Counted from the first letter of the stretch, positions 16,899-26,320 are shown. The stretch is DNA of 39,045 nt from an uncultured Lachnospiraceae bacterium (GCA_946491665.1 CAMLYL010000019.1:1-39045), one strand, 5' to 3'. The notes: generated by a model not told the origin, from the sequence alone. Numbers and translations are program-made.

Positions 16899-17303
16899 AT
16901 GATTGATCAGAACAGAGTGCGTCAGATGACCCGTCTGGCAATGATGGAATCTGATATGGGGAAGAATGTAATAGGAGTTTGTTCATATCGAAAGGCAGAT
17001 TATGTGCTTGTGCAGATCCTGAAGGGATTTTTTGCAGGCACAGTCTGTTATGCTGCGCTGCTGCTTCTGTGGCTTGGTTTTCTGTGGGATGATTTGAATG
17101 CGTTTTTTGCGGATGCGCATTATGAGGAGTTTATAGGCAAGGTTCTCCTCGGATATGGTGTGTTTATGTTAGTTTATCTGGTGATCTGTGGTGTGGTCGC
17201 AGCAGAACGTTATAAAAAGTCCGGAAAACAAAAGCACTTATATCTCAAATATCTGAAACGTCTGAACCGGTCCTATGCATCCGAGGAGGATGAGGACGAG
17301 TAA
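16899..17303 (+). CDS. Small two-helix membrane protein, unknown function
   Basis: I do not recognise a family. The 134-residue protein has a cytoplasmic-looking N-terminus (MIDQNRVRQMTRLAMMESDM). A hydrophobic segment follows (about 46-65, AGTVCYAALLLLWLGFLW), then a short loop and a second segment (about 83-103, VLLGYGVFMLVYLVICGVV). The C-terminus is Lys/Arg-rich and then acidic (ASEEDEDE). ATG 16899, after AGGTG, is preferred to the GTG at 16890. It is followed 24 nt later by another membrane protein and then cdaA, so it may belong to the c-di-AMP operon. That link is positional only. Confidence 0.75.
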   Translation: MIDQNRVRQMTRLAMMESDMGKNVIGVCSYRKADYVLVQILKGFFAGTVCYAALLLLWLGFLWDDLNAFFADAHYEEFIGKVLLGYGVFMLVYLVICGVVAAERYKKSGKQKHLYLKYLKRLNRSYASEEDEDE

Positions 17304-17327
17304 GACTGCTTTCAGACAGGAGGAAAT

Positions 17328-18365
17328 ATGGTTCAGTTACTAAAAATGAAAGAGCGCTTTTATCAGTTTATCGGACGGTTTGAAATCTATGTAATGGCGG
17401 CGGTCCGGTTTGTCGTTGCCTATGTGGCATTTTCTTTGATCAATTCCACAACAGGATATATGGAAATTTTATCTGATTATCCAATTGCGCTGATTCTGGC
17501 TCTGCTGTGTTCTTTTTTGCCGGTGGGGCTGATGATGTTCTTTGGAGCGGCGCTGATTTTGCTTCAGTTTTTTGCCCTGTCAAGGGAATTGTGTCTGATT
17601 ACGGCGCTTATTTTTATTGTCCTGTTTTGTCTGTATCTACGGTTTACCAGCAGGAAAGGGATGTATACTATGCTTACCCCGCTGCTGGGAGTGATCGGAG
17701 TGCCGTACACGATGCCGGTTGCCTGCGGTCTGCTCAGCGAGCCTTATACGGTAATTTCCGTGGTCAGCGGAGAGGTGGCGTATTTTGTGCTGAAGAATGT
17801 GCAGGAAAATTCTGCGATGTTTTCACCTGCCAATGAGTCCGGCAGCAGGAGTATCCTCACAATGGCGGCTACCGAGCTTCTGACGGACAGGGAGATGTAT
17901 CTGTATCTGGCCGCGTTTGCTGCTGCTGCGGTTGTAGTGTACTGCGTCAGAAAACTGGCGGTAGATCACGCGCATACGATTGCCGTAGTGGTCGGAATTA
18001 TTGTACAGCTTGGTCTGATCTGCGCGGGAGAGATTACCTTCGGGAATGTCCGGTCAATCTGGAAGGTGATTGTGGGCTGCGTTATTTCTTTGCTGATTAT
18101 GCTTGTGGTCAACTTTATGACTCACAGTCTGGATTATTCCAGAGTAGAGCACGTGCAGTTTGAAGATGATGAATATTATTACTATGTAAAAGCGGTTCCG
18201 AAGGCATCTGTTCCTGTTGAGGATAAGCAGGTCAAGCAGATCAATGCCAAGAGAACACGCACTAAAAAGAAGCGAAGCAAAGGCCCGGCAGCATCTCAGA
18301 GACCCGAAGAGACTCTGGAAGATCAGGTTTTGCGGGAGTTCCGCGGAGAAGAGGATGACAAGTAA
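17328..18365 (+). CDS. Polytopic membrane protein upstream of cdaA, unknown function
   Basis: The 345-residue protein has about eight hydrophobic segments between residues 20 and 265, for example PIALILALLCSFLPVGLMMF and IVGCVISLLIMLVVNFM. A charged cytoplasmic tail follows, with DDEYYYYV, a basic run (KRTRTKKKRSK) and an acidic end (LREFRGEEDDK). I recognise no transporter signature or catalytic motif. The gene lies between a small membrane protein and cdaA with short gaps and a good AGGAGG site, so co-expression with c-di-AMP synthesis is likely. A structural or scaffolding role at the membrane would fit but is guesswork. Confidence 0.8.
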   Translation: MVQLLKMKERFYQFIGRFEIYVMAAVRFVVAYVAFSLINSTTGYMEILSDYPIALILALLCSFLPVGLMMFFGAALILLQFFALSRELCLITALIFIVLFCLYLRFTSRKGMYTMLTPLLGVIGVPYTMPVACGLLSEPYTVISVVSGEVAYFVLKNVQENSAMFSPANESGSRSILTMAATELLTDREMYLYLAAFAAAAVVVYCVRKLAVDHAHTIAVVVGIIVQLGLICAGEITFGNVRSIWKVIVGCVISLLIMLVVNFMTHSLDYSRVEHVQFEDDEYYYYVKAVPKASVPVEDKQVKQINAKRTRTKKKRSKGPAASQRPEETLEDQVLREFRGEEDDK

Positions 18366-18413
18366 TTCTTTTCGCGGAACCGAATAGAGATAGAACGGAA
18401 GGAAGTGAGAGAA

Positions 18414-19319
18414 ATGAAAGCGATTGGAGCCGGTCTTTATACGCTGTATGACAGGTATTTTTTCTGGATCGATATTCCGAAACTGAATGTTGGAGACGTG
18501 GTGGAGATTGTTATTATCGCTTTTGTCCTTTACCATTTCCTGGTGTGGGTCAAAAGTACCCGGGCGTGGGCATTGTTCAAAGGGATTCTGGTAATCCTCG
18601 TGTTTTTGCTGTTTGCCGCCATTTTCCAGCTGACGACGATTGTCTGGCTGGCCGGAAGACTTGCAAATATCGCGGCGATTGCTCTTGTTATAATTTTCCA
18701 TCCGGAGCTGCGGGCGGCCTTGGAAAGTCTCGGCAGGAAGAATTTTCTGAGCTCTCTTTTTAATCTGGATTTCAGTAAGGGCAGCATGCGTTTTTCTGAG
18801 AGAACCATTTCCGAATTGGTTAAAAGCTGCTATGAGATGGGAAAAGTGAAGACGGGAGCCCTGATTGTAGTTGAACGCAAGGTACAGTTAAATGAGTATA
18901 TTCGTACAGGTATTCCTCTGGATTCTCTGATTTCAAGTCAGCTGCTGATCAATATATTTGAGCATAACACGCCATTGCATGATGGCGCTGTTGTTGTGCG
19001 TGAGGATCGTATTGTTGCGGCTACCTGTTATCTGCCTTTGTCTGACAATATGGATTTGAGCAAGGATCTTGGTACGCGCCATCGTGCGGCTGTGGGGATC
19101 AGTGAGGTCAGTGATTCCATGACGATTGTGGTGTCAGAAGAGACCGGCGCGGTTTCTCTGGCTGTGGAAGGTACCCTGTACCGTAATGTGGACGCGGATT
19201 TTCTTCGGAGTAAACTGAAATTTGCTGCTAAGGTGAGCGGTGAGACAGAGTCGCTGATGGAGAAAATAAGAAGGAGGGTGAAAAATGCTGCGAAAGCTAA
19301 CAAAGCTGGTCACAAATAA
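18414..19319 (+). CDS. cdaA: Diadenylate cyclase CdaA (c-di-AMP synthase)
   Basis: CdaA joins two ATP into cyclic di-AMP, which controls potassium, osmolyte and wall balance. The 301-residue protein has three N-terminal membrane helices (to about residue 85), a short linker and a DisA_N catalytic domain. The two signature motifs are intact: HDGAVVV (D190-G-A) and GTRHRAA (R222-H-R). The start is ATG 18414, eight nt after GGAAG; the GTG at 18405 lies in the ribosome site itself. It overlaps cdaR by 35 nt, the usual arrangement, since CdaR regulates CdaA by direct contact. glmM, the other usual partner, is displaced downstream by three genes. Confidence 0.95.
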   Translation: MKAIGAGLYTLYDRYFFWIDIPKLNVGDVVEIVIIAFVLYHFLVWVKSTRAWALFKGILVILVFLLFAAIFQLTTIVWLAGRLANIAAIALVIIFHPELRAALESLGRKNFLSSLFNLDFSKGSMRFSERTISELVKSCYEMGKVKTGALIVVERKVQLNEYIRTGIPLDSLISSQLLINIFEHNTPLHDGAVVVREDRIVAATCYLPLSDNMDLSKDLGTRHRAAVGISEVSDSMTIVVSEETGAVSLAVEGTLYRNVDADFLRSKLKFAAKVSGETESLMEKIRRRVKNAAKANKAGHK

Positions 19320-20571
19320 TTTTGGGCTGAAAGTGCTGGGCGCGGTTTTGGCAGTGATCCTCTGGATGGTAATTGTAAATGCGGAAGATCCGGATAAATC
19401 TGTTACATTTACTCTCCCGGTGCAGATTACAAATGCGGAATATCTTACGGAAATGGGAAAAACCTATGAGGTGCTGGAGGATACCGATACCATTACGTTT
19501 GTAGTATCCGGTCCCAGATCTGTAGTGGAGAATTTGAGCGAATCCGATTTTTCGGTAATCGCCAATATGGAAAATATTGATGCGACAATGACAATGGTTC
19601 CGGTTGCGGTAACCGCCAATTCTTACAGCAATCAGCTGGAAATTACTCAGCGGACGTCTTTTGTGATTGTAAATGTGGAAAATCTGGTTACAGAGAGTTT
19701 CAGAGTACAGGTAGAGACATCCGGAGATCTGGCTGAGAACTGCTTTGTAGATGAAGTGACATCATCCGTGCGGAATGTAACTGTATCAGGTCCGGAGTCT
19801 GTTATGAATCAGATTGACGGAGCGCAGGTGACGCTGGATGTAAGCGGAGCTGCCAAGGATGTTGCTTCTTTGGAGAAGATTGTGCTGGTGGATGATTCGG
19901 GCAATGAAGTTGCTCAGGACCGGCTGACTCTGGATCAGACGGAAACGACAGCTACTGCCAGAATAAGAATGAGAAAGAACGTTTCTCTGAAGTTTGATGT
20001 GACCGGGGAGCCGGCTGCCGGATACCGTTATTCGGAAGTAAGCAGTAATGTAACATCTGTGGAGCTGGAGGGAGATCCTGAAGTTCTCTCTGCCATGGAA
20101 GAGCTCGAGATTACTGCATCTGAGCTGGATATTGCCGGGGTAACGTCCAGTGTGACTGCGGTGATCCGCCTGGAGGAATATCTGCCGGAAGGTGTTGCTC
20201 TGGCAGACGGCGAGCCTAATGAAATTACAGTAAGAATTACGGTTGAGGAACAGTCAATCGTAGATGTGGAAGTGCCGGTGGAGAATATTACAGTGACGAA
20301 TCTGGCGGACGGACTGAATCTGCAGTTTAACAGTGCCACTGTAATTATGCATATCAGCGGCTATCAGGATGAATTGAGTCAGATTAATGGCCGGGATCTG
20401 ACTGGAACAATGGATGTTTCCGGCCTTCAGACCGGGACCTTTAATGTGGAAGTAAGGCTGGATGGAGATTACGCGGATGCATCCAGCGGGTCTGTATCAG
20501 TGACGATTACAGACGGTTCCCAGAACGGAGGGGACGGTACAACTGATGCGAATGGTTTGGAGGAGCAATAA
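19285..20571 (+). CDS. cdaR: CdaR, YbbR-domain regulator of CdaA
   Basis: CdaR is an extracytoplasmic protein with one N-terminal membrane anchor (about 14-31, LKVLGAVLAVILWMVIVN) that modulates the cyclase. The 428-residue protein then has a series of beta-rich YbbR repeats, seen as recurring pieces such as FVVSGPRSVVENL, VTVSGPESVMNQI, VELEGDPEVLSAM and VIMHISGYQDEL. There are probably four. The tail is Gly/Asp-rich and lacks structure. The start ATG 19285 follows GGAGG inside the end of cdaA, so the two are translationally coupled. Length and repeat count are normal for Firmicute CdaR. Confidence 0.92.
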   Translation: MLRKLTKLVTNNFGLKVLGAVLAVILWMVIVNAEDPDKSVTFTLPVQITNAEYLTEMGKTYEVLEDTDTITFVVSGPRSVVENLSESDFSVIANMENIDATMTMVPVAVTANSYSNQLEITQRTSFVIVNVENLVTESFRVQVETSGDLAENCFVDEVTSSVRNVTVSGPESVMNQIDGAQVTLDVSGAAKDVASLEKIVLVDDSGNEVAQDRLTLDQTETTATARIRMRKNVSLKFDVTGEPAAGYRYSEVSSNVTSVELEGDPEVLSAMEELEITASELDIAGVTSSVTAVIRLEEYLPEGVALADGEPNEITVRITVEEQSIVDVEVPVENITVTNLADGLNLQFNSATVIMHISGYQDELSQINGRDLTGTMDVSGLQTGTFNVEVRLDGDYADASSGSVSVTITDGSQNGGDGTTDANGLEEQ

Positions 20572-20577
20572 GTAATT

Positions 20578-20841
20578 ATGGTAAAAGAGAAGGTAACCAT
20601 TAAGAATCCCACGGGGCTGCATCTGCGTCCTGCAGGGCGGTTATGTGATGGAGCAAGAAAGTACAGGTCGAAGATCACGTTTCAGAAAGGAAATAAGACA
20701 GCCAACGCAAAAAGTCTGTTATCAGTACTTGGGTGTTGCATTAAATCAGGAGATGAAGTAGAATTCATTTGCGAGGGCGAGGACGAGGAAGATGCTCTGG
20801 CAGCGATGATCAGCCTGATTAACAGCGGTTTGGGCGAGTAG
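20578..20841 (+). CDS. HPr family phosphocarrier protein
   Basis: HPr passes phosphate from enzyme I to sugar-specific PTS enzymes and, when phosphorylated on Ser46, acts as a carbon catabolite co-repressor in Firmicutes. The 87-residue protein has His15 in TGLHLRPAG and Ser46 in NAKSLLSVL, both at standard positions. It has Leu in place of the common Ala after His15, as in a group of HPr-like proteins of Clostridia. Six nt separate it from cdaR, and no enzyme I or PTS gene is nearby. It may therefore be a paralogue with a regulatory role and not the main HPr. It is likely part of the cdaA transcript. Confidence 0.85.
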   Translation: MVKEKVTIKNPTGLHLRPAGRLCDGARKYRSKITFQKGNKTANAKSLLSVLGCCIKSGDEVEFICEGEDEEDALAAMISLINSGLGE

Positions 20842-20888
20842 ATTCGATTTTGTATACATAAAGAAATGTTGGAGAAAGGACATAAGAT

Positions 20889-21782
20889 ATGGACCATTTA
20901 GATGAACTGGAAGCGGAAGCGATATACATTATGCGCGAAGTCGCGGCAGAATGTGAAAAGCCGGTGATGCTTTATTCTATTGGAAAGGATTCTTCTGTCA
21001 TGCTGCATCTTGCGCTGAAGGCATTTTATCCGGAGAAGCCGCCTTTTCCGTTCCTTCATGTGAATACTACATGGAAGTTTAAGGAAATGATTGAGTTTCG
21101 TGATAGGATTGCTGAAAAGTATGGCATAGAGATGCTGGAATATATTAATGAGGAAGGCGTGCGGCAGGGAATCAATCCCTTTGATCATGGCGCGGCCTAC
21201 ACGGACATTATGAAGACGCAGGCCCTGAAACAGGCTTTAAATAAGTATGGTTTTACCGCTGCCTTTGGCGGAGGACGTCGTGATGAGGAAAAGAGCCGGG
21301 CAAAGGAGAGGATCTTTTCTTTCCGCAATGCCGAGCACGCATGGGATCCCAAGAATCAGCGTCCGGAAATGTGGAAGCTGTTTAATACAGAGATTAATAA
21401 GGGTGAGAGCATCCGTGTCTTTCCGATTTCCAACTGGACAGAGAAAGATATCTGGCAGTATATCAAGAGAGAAAATATAGAGATTGTGCCTCTTTATTTT
21501 GCGGCGGTGCGCCCGGTGGTGGAGCGGGACGGCAATCTGATCATGGTGGATGATGACAGAATGCGTCTCTATCCCGGCGAAAAGCCCATGATGAAAAAGG
21601 TACGGTTCCGTACACTGGGGTGTTATCCGCTTTCCGGAGGTGTGGAGTCTGATGCGGATACGCTGGACGCGATCATTCAGGAAACGCTCAGTGCGGTGTC
21701 TTCTGAGCGGACCAGCCGTGTGATTGACAAAGACGGCGGCGCGGCCAGCATGGAAAAGCGGAAAAGGGAGGGCTATTTCTGA
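20889..21782 (+). CDS. cysD: Sulfate adenylyltransferase subunit 2
   Basis: CysD is the catalytic subunit that makes adenosine 5'-phosphosulfate (APS) from ATP and sulfate, driven by GTP hydrolysis in CysN. The 297-residue protein shows the ATP-pyrophosphatase PP-loop SIGKDS (30-35) and the conserved [15 protein letters not shown]. CysD-typical TLGCYPLSG and the Arg/Lys-rich end ([10 protein letters not shown]) are also present. It has a GGAGAAAGG ribosome site and ends in TGATG, sharing a base with the start of cysNC. No sulfate transporter or APS reductase is within the window. Sulfate activation here may serve assimilation or sulfation using genes elsewhere. Confidence 0.95.
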   Translation: MDHLDELEAEAIYIMREVAAECEKPVMLYSIGKDSSVMLHLALKAFYPEKPPFPFLHVNTTWKFKEMIEFRDRIAEKYGIEMLEYINEEGVRQGINPFDHGAAYTDIMKTQALKQALNKYGFTAAFGGGRRDEEKSRAKERIFSFRNAEHAWDPKNQRPEMWKLFNTEINKGESIRVFPISNWTEKDIWQYIKRENIEIVPLYFAAVRPVVERDGNLIMVDDDRMRLYPGEKPMMKKVRFRTLGCYPLSGGVESDADTLDAIIQETLSAVSSERTSRVIDKDGGAASMEKRKREGYF

Positions 21783-23602
21783 TGGAGTTATTAAAGTTTA
21801 TTACCTGCGGCAGTGTGGATGATGGAAAGTCTACGCTGATCGGACATATGCTTTATGATGCGAAACTTTTGTTTGCAGATCAGGAACGTGCTCTGGAACT
21901 GGATTCAAAGGTGGGTTCCAGGGAGGGAGCCATTGATTACAGTCTGCTTCTGGATGGCCTTATGGCAGAGCGCGAACAGGGAATTACCATTGATGTGGCT
22001 TACCGTTATTTTACCACGGATCACCGTTCTTTCATTGTTGCTGATACGCCGGGGCATGAAGAATACACCAGAAATATGGCTGTGGGAGCGTCCTTTGCTG
22101 ATCTGGCAGTGATTCTGGTAGATGCCAGCCAGGGCGTTCTGACTCAGACAAAAAGGCATACCAGAATCTGTTCTCTGATGGGAATCAAGCATTTTGTGTT
22201 TGCCATCAATAAAATGGATCTGATCAATTATGAGAGGCGGAAATTTGACAAAATTAAGAAGGATATCCGTGTGCTTCTTGCCGAATTTGAATATAAGACG
22301 GCTGTGATGATTCCGGTTTCGGCAACAGAGGGCGATAATATTACGGAAAAATCTGCCAGCATGCCCTGGTACAAAGGTGTGCCGCTGCTGGAGTATCTGG
22401 AAAATATTGATGTAAAGGAAAACCCTGCGGAGACCGGTTTTACTATGCCGGTGCAGCGTGTCTGCAGACCGAATCATACCTTCCGGGGATTTCAGGGGCA
22501 GATTGAAAGCGGCAGTGTTTCGGTGGGAGATATCCTGACGGTTCTTCCCAGCGGGGAGACGGCCGCTGTGAAGTCTATTTACCAGGGATCAGATGAGGTA
22601 AAGAGCAGTTCCGCCGGTCATGCAGTGACGATTCAGCTTGATTCTGAAATTGATATATCCCGGGGGTGTGTACTGGTTGAAAACACACAGGTTAGTGTCA
22701 GTTCCATGTTTGAAGCGAGTATTCTCTGGATGGATGATACCAAACTGGTAGAGGGAAAGAACTATCTGCTGAAGATTGGAACCCAGCGTGTCCCGGCGAC
22801 AATTATGAACATTAAATATAAGATCGATGTAAATACCGGAGAGGAAGTTTATGCGGACGCTATCTATAAAAATGAGATCGCCCGCTGTGAGATATCAGTG
22901 GCTTCGAAGATTGTTTTCGATAAGTTTGAGAAAAATAATGCGCTGGGCAGCCTGATTCTGATTGACCGGGTTTCACATATGACTTCTGCCTGCGGTGTTG
23001 TGGAGTATGCTTTAAACCGCAGTGATAATCTGACCTGGCACAATATGGACGTTACCCGGGAGTTCCGGGAGCATCAGCTGGGGCAGACGGCGAAAACCAT
23101 ATGGTTTACCGGGCTTTCCGGGGCCGGGAAATCTTCTCTGGCAAATGAACTGGAGAAACGGCTGGTCGCTATGGGGCGGCATACCATGCTTCTGGACGGG
23201 GATAATATTCGTATGGGACTGAATAAGAACCTGGGATTTCGGGAAAATGACCGGATCGAAAATATCCGCCGTATTGCAGAGGTTGCGAAGCTGATGAATG
23301 ATGCGGGGCTCATTGTTCTGACTTCTTTTATTTCTCCATTTGTGCGGGATCGAAGAAGCGCCAGAGAGATTATCGGAGATGCATTTATTGAGGTTTATGT
23401 CAGCACACCTCTGGAAGAATGTGAGCGGCGTGATGTGAAGGGGCTTTACAAAAAGGCCCGCAGCGGCGAGCTTTCCAACTTTACCGGCGTTAACAGCCCT
23501 TATGAGGTTCCCGAGCATCCGGAGGTTGTCATTGACACCAGCAGGGGAACGATGGATGAGTGTGTGGAAGAGCTGCTGTCTCAGTTGAAAAAGTGGCTGT
23601 AG
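21782..23602 (+). CDS. cysNC: Bifunctional CysN-CysC: sulfate adenylyltransferase GTPase / APS kinase
   Basis: The 606-residue fusion couples the GTPase subunit of ATP sulfurylase to APS kinase, so sulfate can be carried to PAPS by one complex with CysD. The N-terminal EF-Tu-like GTPase has G1 GSVDDGKST (10-18), DTPGHEEY (G3) and NKMD (G4), followed by beta-barrel domains. From about residue 430 the APS kinase begins, with P-loop GLSGAGKS (444-451), DGDNIRMGLN and the FISPF segment. It starts in the TGATG overlap with cysD. glmM follows after 16 nt, so the run may be a single transcript. Confidence 0.95.
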   Translation: MELLKFITCGSVDDGKSTLIGHMLYDAKLLFADQERALELDSKVGSREGAIDYSLLLDGLMAEREQGITIDVAYRYFTTDHRSFIVADTPGHEEYTRNMAVGASFADLAVILVDASQGVLTQTKRHTRICSLMGIKHFVFAINKMDLINYERRKFDKIKKDIRVLLAEFEYKTAVMIPVSATEGDNITEKSASMPWYKGVPLLEYLENIDVKENPAETGFTMPVQRVCRPNHTFRGFQGQIESGSVSVGDILTVLPSGETAAVKSIYQGSDEVKSSSAGHAVTIQLDSEIDISRGCVLVENTQVSVSSMFEASILWMDDTKLVEGKNYLLKIGTQRVPATIMNIKYKIDVNTGEEVYADAIYKNEIARCEISVASKIVFDKFEKNNALGSLILIDRVSHMTSACGVVEYALNRSDNLTWHNMDVTREFREHQLGQTAKTIWFTGLSGAGKSSLANELEKRLVAMGRHTMLLDGDNIRMGLNKNLGFRENDRIENIRRIAEVAKLMNDAGLIVLTSFISPFVRDRRSAREIIGDAFIEVYVSTPLEECERRDVKGLYKKARSGELSNFTGVNSPYEVPEHPEVVIDTSRGTMDECVEELLSQLKKWL

Positions 23603-23618
23603 AAAAGAGGTAAGACAG

Positions 23619-24992
23619 ATGGGAAGATATTTTGGAACTGACGGCTTCCGCGGAGAGGCCAATAAGACGCTGACGGTAGAGCATGCTTATAAAGTCGGGC
23701 GTTTTCTGGGCTGGTATTATCATAAACTGACGGGAAATAAGACCAGAGTTGTGATCGGAAAGGATACCAGACGGTCCAGTTATATGTTTGAATATTCGCT
23801 GGTGGCAGGACTGACCGCTTCCGGTGCGGATGCTTATCTGCTGCATGTGACCACAACGCCCTCTGTGTCCTATGTGGTGAGAACGGAGGACTTTGACTGC
23901 GGCATCATGATTTCCGCCAGCCATAATCCCTATTATGACAACGGGATTAAGCTGATCAACGGTCAGGGGGAAAAGATGGATGAGAAAACGATCTCATACA
24001 TTGAGGACTATATTGACGGTCATGTAAATCTGTTCGGAGAAGAAATGAATGAGATTCCCTTCGCTACCAGGGATGAGATCGGATGTACAGTAGATTATTT
24101 TGCAGGAAGAAACCGTTACGTAGGATATCTGATTTCATTGGCAACTCATTCCTACCGTGATATGCGGGTGGGACTGGATTGTGCAAACGGCAGCGCCTGG
24201 ATGATCGCCAAGAACGTGTTTGACGCGCTGGGAGCAAAGACGTATGTGATTAATGCGGAGCCCAATGGAACAAATATCAATAAAAATGCGGGATCCACAC
24301 ACATAGAAGTCCTTCAGCAGTTTGTGAGGGAGAATCATCTGGACGTGGGCTTTGCCTATGACGGAGACGCGGACCGCTGTATTGCGGTAGATGAAAATGG
24401 AAATGTGGTGAACGGCGACCTCATTCTCTATATCTACGGCAGATACATGAAGGAACGGGGAAAACTCCTCAATAATACAGTTGTCACAACAGTAATGTCC
24501 AACTTCGGCCTGTATAAGGCTTTTGATGAGGCGGGCATAAACTATGAAAAGACAGCTGTCGGCGACAAATATGTTTATGAAAACATGCAGAAAAATGGAC
24601 ACCGAATCGGCGGAGAGCAGTCCGGTCATATTATTTTCAGCAAATATGCAACAACCGGAGATGGAATTCTCACATCGATCAAAATGATGGAAGTGATTCT
24701 GGCAAAGAAAATGCCTCTGTCCAAGCTGGCGGAGCCTGTGAAGATTTATCCCCAGGTACTGAAAAATGTCCGGGTGAAAAGCAAGCCGGAGGCTCAGGCA
24801 GATCCCCGGGTGCAGGAGGCTGTAAATGCCGTTGCGGAAAAGCTGGGCGATACCGGGCGGATTCTTGTCCGGGAAAGCGGCACAGAGCCGGTAATTCGTG
24901 TTATGGTAGAGGCGGAGTCCGAGGAACTGTGCGGGAAATATGTGGACCAGGTGATTGCCGTGATCAGGGATCAGGGGCACGTAGAAGAATAA
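23619..24992 (+). CDS. glmM: Phosphoglucosamine mutase-type phosphohexomutase
   Basis: GlmM converts glucosamine-6-phosphate to glucosamine-1-phosphate, the step before UDP-GlcNAc for cell-wall synthesis. The 457-residue protein has all alpha-D-phosphohexomutase motifs: GRYFGTDGFRG at the start, the phospho-serine loop ISASHNP (S101), the metal loop DGDADR, GEQSGH, and the phosphate-binding RESGTEPVIR. The sequence fits GlmM better than ManB. In many Firmicutes glmM directly follows cdaA-cdaR, and GlmM binds and inhibits CdaA. Here it is in the same run but after HPr, cysD and cysNC. It starts at ATG 23619 behind AAGAGG. Confidence 0.9.
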   Translation: MGRYFGTDGFRGEANKTLTVEHAYKVGRFLGWYYHKLTGNKTRVVIGKDTRRSSYMFEYSLVAGLTASGADAYLLHVTTTPSVSYVVRTEDFDCGIMISASHNPYYDNGIKLINGQGEKMDEKTISYIEDYIDGHVNLFGEEMNEIPFATRDEIGCTVDYFAGRNRYVGYLISLATHSYRDMRVGLDCANGSAWMIAKNVFDALGAKTYVINAEPNGTNINKNAGSTHIEVLQQFVRENHLDVGFAYDGDADRCIAVDENGNVVNGDLILYIYGRYMKERGKLLNNTVVTTVMSNFGLYKAFDEAGINYEKTAVGDKYVYENMQKNGHRIGGEQSGHIIFSKYATTGDGILTSIKMMEVILAKKMPLSKLAEPVKIYPQVLKNVRVKSKPEAQADPRVQEAVNAVAEKLGDTGRILVRESGTEPVIRVMVEAESEELCGKYVDQVIAVIRDQGHVEE

Positions 24993-25048
24993 AAGAACTG
25001 CTGTGATTCAGACGAGCAGAAAATTAATAAGAGAAAGAGGTGAGCACT

Positions 25049-26177
25049 GTGGTTGAATTAGACCAGTTCAAAACAACATTGAATTCATACAGACACCCGC
25101 TCCAGGAAGTAAGGGATTCACTTTGACCTCGCTAATAAAGAGCAGAGGATTCAGGAGTTAGAGCGGGAAATGGAAGCGCCGGATTTCTGGAATGATCCGA
25201 AGCGTTCTCAGCAGATGATGAAAGAGCTGAAAAGCAAGAAGGACGATGTGGAGATTTACAACAGTCTGGTTTCCCAGATGGATGACATTGAGGTCATGCT
25301 GGAGATGGGGTATGAGGAGAATGATGCATCTCTGATTCCTGAAATTCAGCAGATGCTGGATGAGTTCGAGCATACCTTTGAAGGCATCCGTATGAAGACT
25401 CTGCTGTCCGGAGAATATGACAGAAATAATGCAATTGTCACCCTTCACGCGGGGGCAGGCGGTACAGAGGCCTGTGACTGGGTCAGTATGCTGTATCGGA
25501 TGTATACCCGCTGGGCCGCCGCAAAAGGGTATGATCTGGAGGTGCTTGATTATCTGGACGGTGAGGAGGCGGGAATCAAATCCGTTACAGTTCAGGTAAA
25601 TGGTGAAAATGCCTATGGCTATCTGAAATCAGAAAAGGGAATTCACCGTCTGGTAAGAATTTCACCTTTTAACGCGGCAGGAAAGCGCCAGACTTCCTTT
25701 GCCTCCTGTGATGTGATGCCGGAGATCGAGGAAGATCTTGACGTGGAGATCAATGACGATGATATCCGGGTAGATACCTACCGATCCAGCGGCGCAGGCG
25801 GACAGCACATCAATAAAACATCATCCGCTATCCGTATTACCCATCTTCCCACAGGAATTGTGGTACAGTGTCAGAACGAGCGTTCCCAGCATATGAATAA
25901 GGATAAGGCAATGCAGATGCTGAAAGCAAAGCTGTATCTGTTAAAGCAGCAGGAGAACGCGGAAAAAGCGGCTGATATCCGGGGAGATGTGACGGAGATT
26001 GGCTGGGGAAATCAGATCCGGTCGTATGTAATGCAGCCTTATAAAATGGTGAAGGATTTAAGAACAAATTATGAAACCGGAAATGTGGACAGTGTCATGG
26101 ACGGTAATCTGGATCCGTTTATCAATGCGTATCTGAAATGGCTGACGCTGTCTCAGAACAGAAAAGAGGAAGAATAG
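25049..26177 (+). CDS. prfB: Peptide chain release factor 2, made by programmed +1 frameshift
   Basis: RF2 ends translation at UGA and UAA. The gene begins at GTG 25049 behind GAAAGAGGTG and reads 25 codons to CTT-TGA at 25121-25126. A +1 shift at CTT then continues as DLANKEQRIQELERE to 26177, giving 375 residues. The coding parts are 25049-25123 and 25125-26177. The UGA-reading tripeptide SPF lies at 205-207 and the peptide-release GGQ at 250-252, standard RF2 numbering. The ATG at 25170 is only where the second frame first meets a Met and is not the start. The gene autoregulates: low RF2 lets the ribosome pause at UGA and shift. Confidence 0.96.
25112..25127 (+). promoter_or_regulatory. 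Programmed frameshift site in prfB
   Basis: The slippery CTT-TGA-C is preceded by AGGGAT at the position of the stimulating internal Shine-Dalgarno (AGGGGG in many species), with the usual one-codon gap. The signal is recognisable but weaker than consensus. Confidence 0.9.
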
Positions 26178-26190
26178 CTGCTATTTATTT

Positions 26191-26219
26191 GCGCCTCAGG
26201 CACATGGTGTCTGGGGCGT
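26191..26219 (+). terminator. Hairpin after prfB, possible terminator
   Basis: GCGCCTCAGGCAC (26191-26203) pairs with GTGTCTGGGGCGT (26207-26219) along most of its length, with a tight loop. No T tract follows, so termination is likely only in part. Confidence 0.5.
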
Positions 26220-26239
26220 AAGAAATATAAAAGAAGGGG

Positions 26240-26268
26240 TTGCCATTGAAGTTTGTTTGTGTTAATAT
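26240..26268 (+). promoter_or_regulatory. Promoter of pheB-hom
   Basis: TTGCCA (26240-26245), 17 nt, then TAATAT (26263-26268), about 50 nt before the pheB start. Confidence 0.55.
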
Positions 26269-26320
26269 ATCTTTGCTGTGAGAACAAGTGTATCTCGTAG
26301 AAAAACACAGGAGGCGGGAG

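Noticed and set aside
25170..26177. prfB starting at ATG 25170
   Set aside because: This would drop the conserved RF2 N-terminus; the upstream 25 codons, the CTT-TGA-C site and standard residue numbering show the frameshifted gene.
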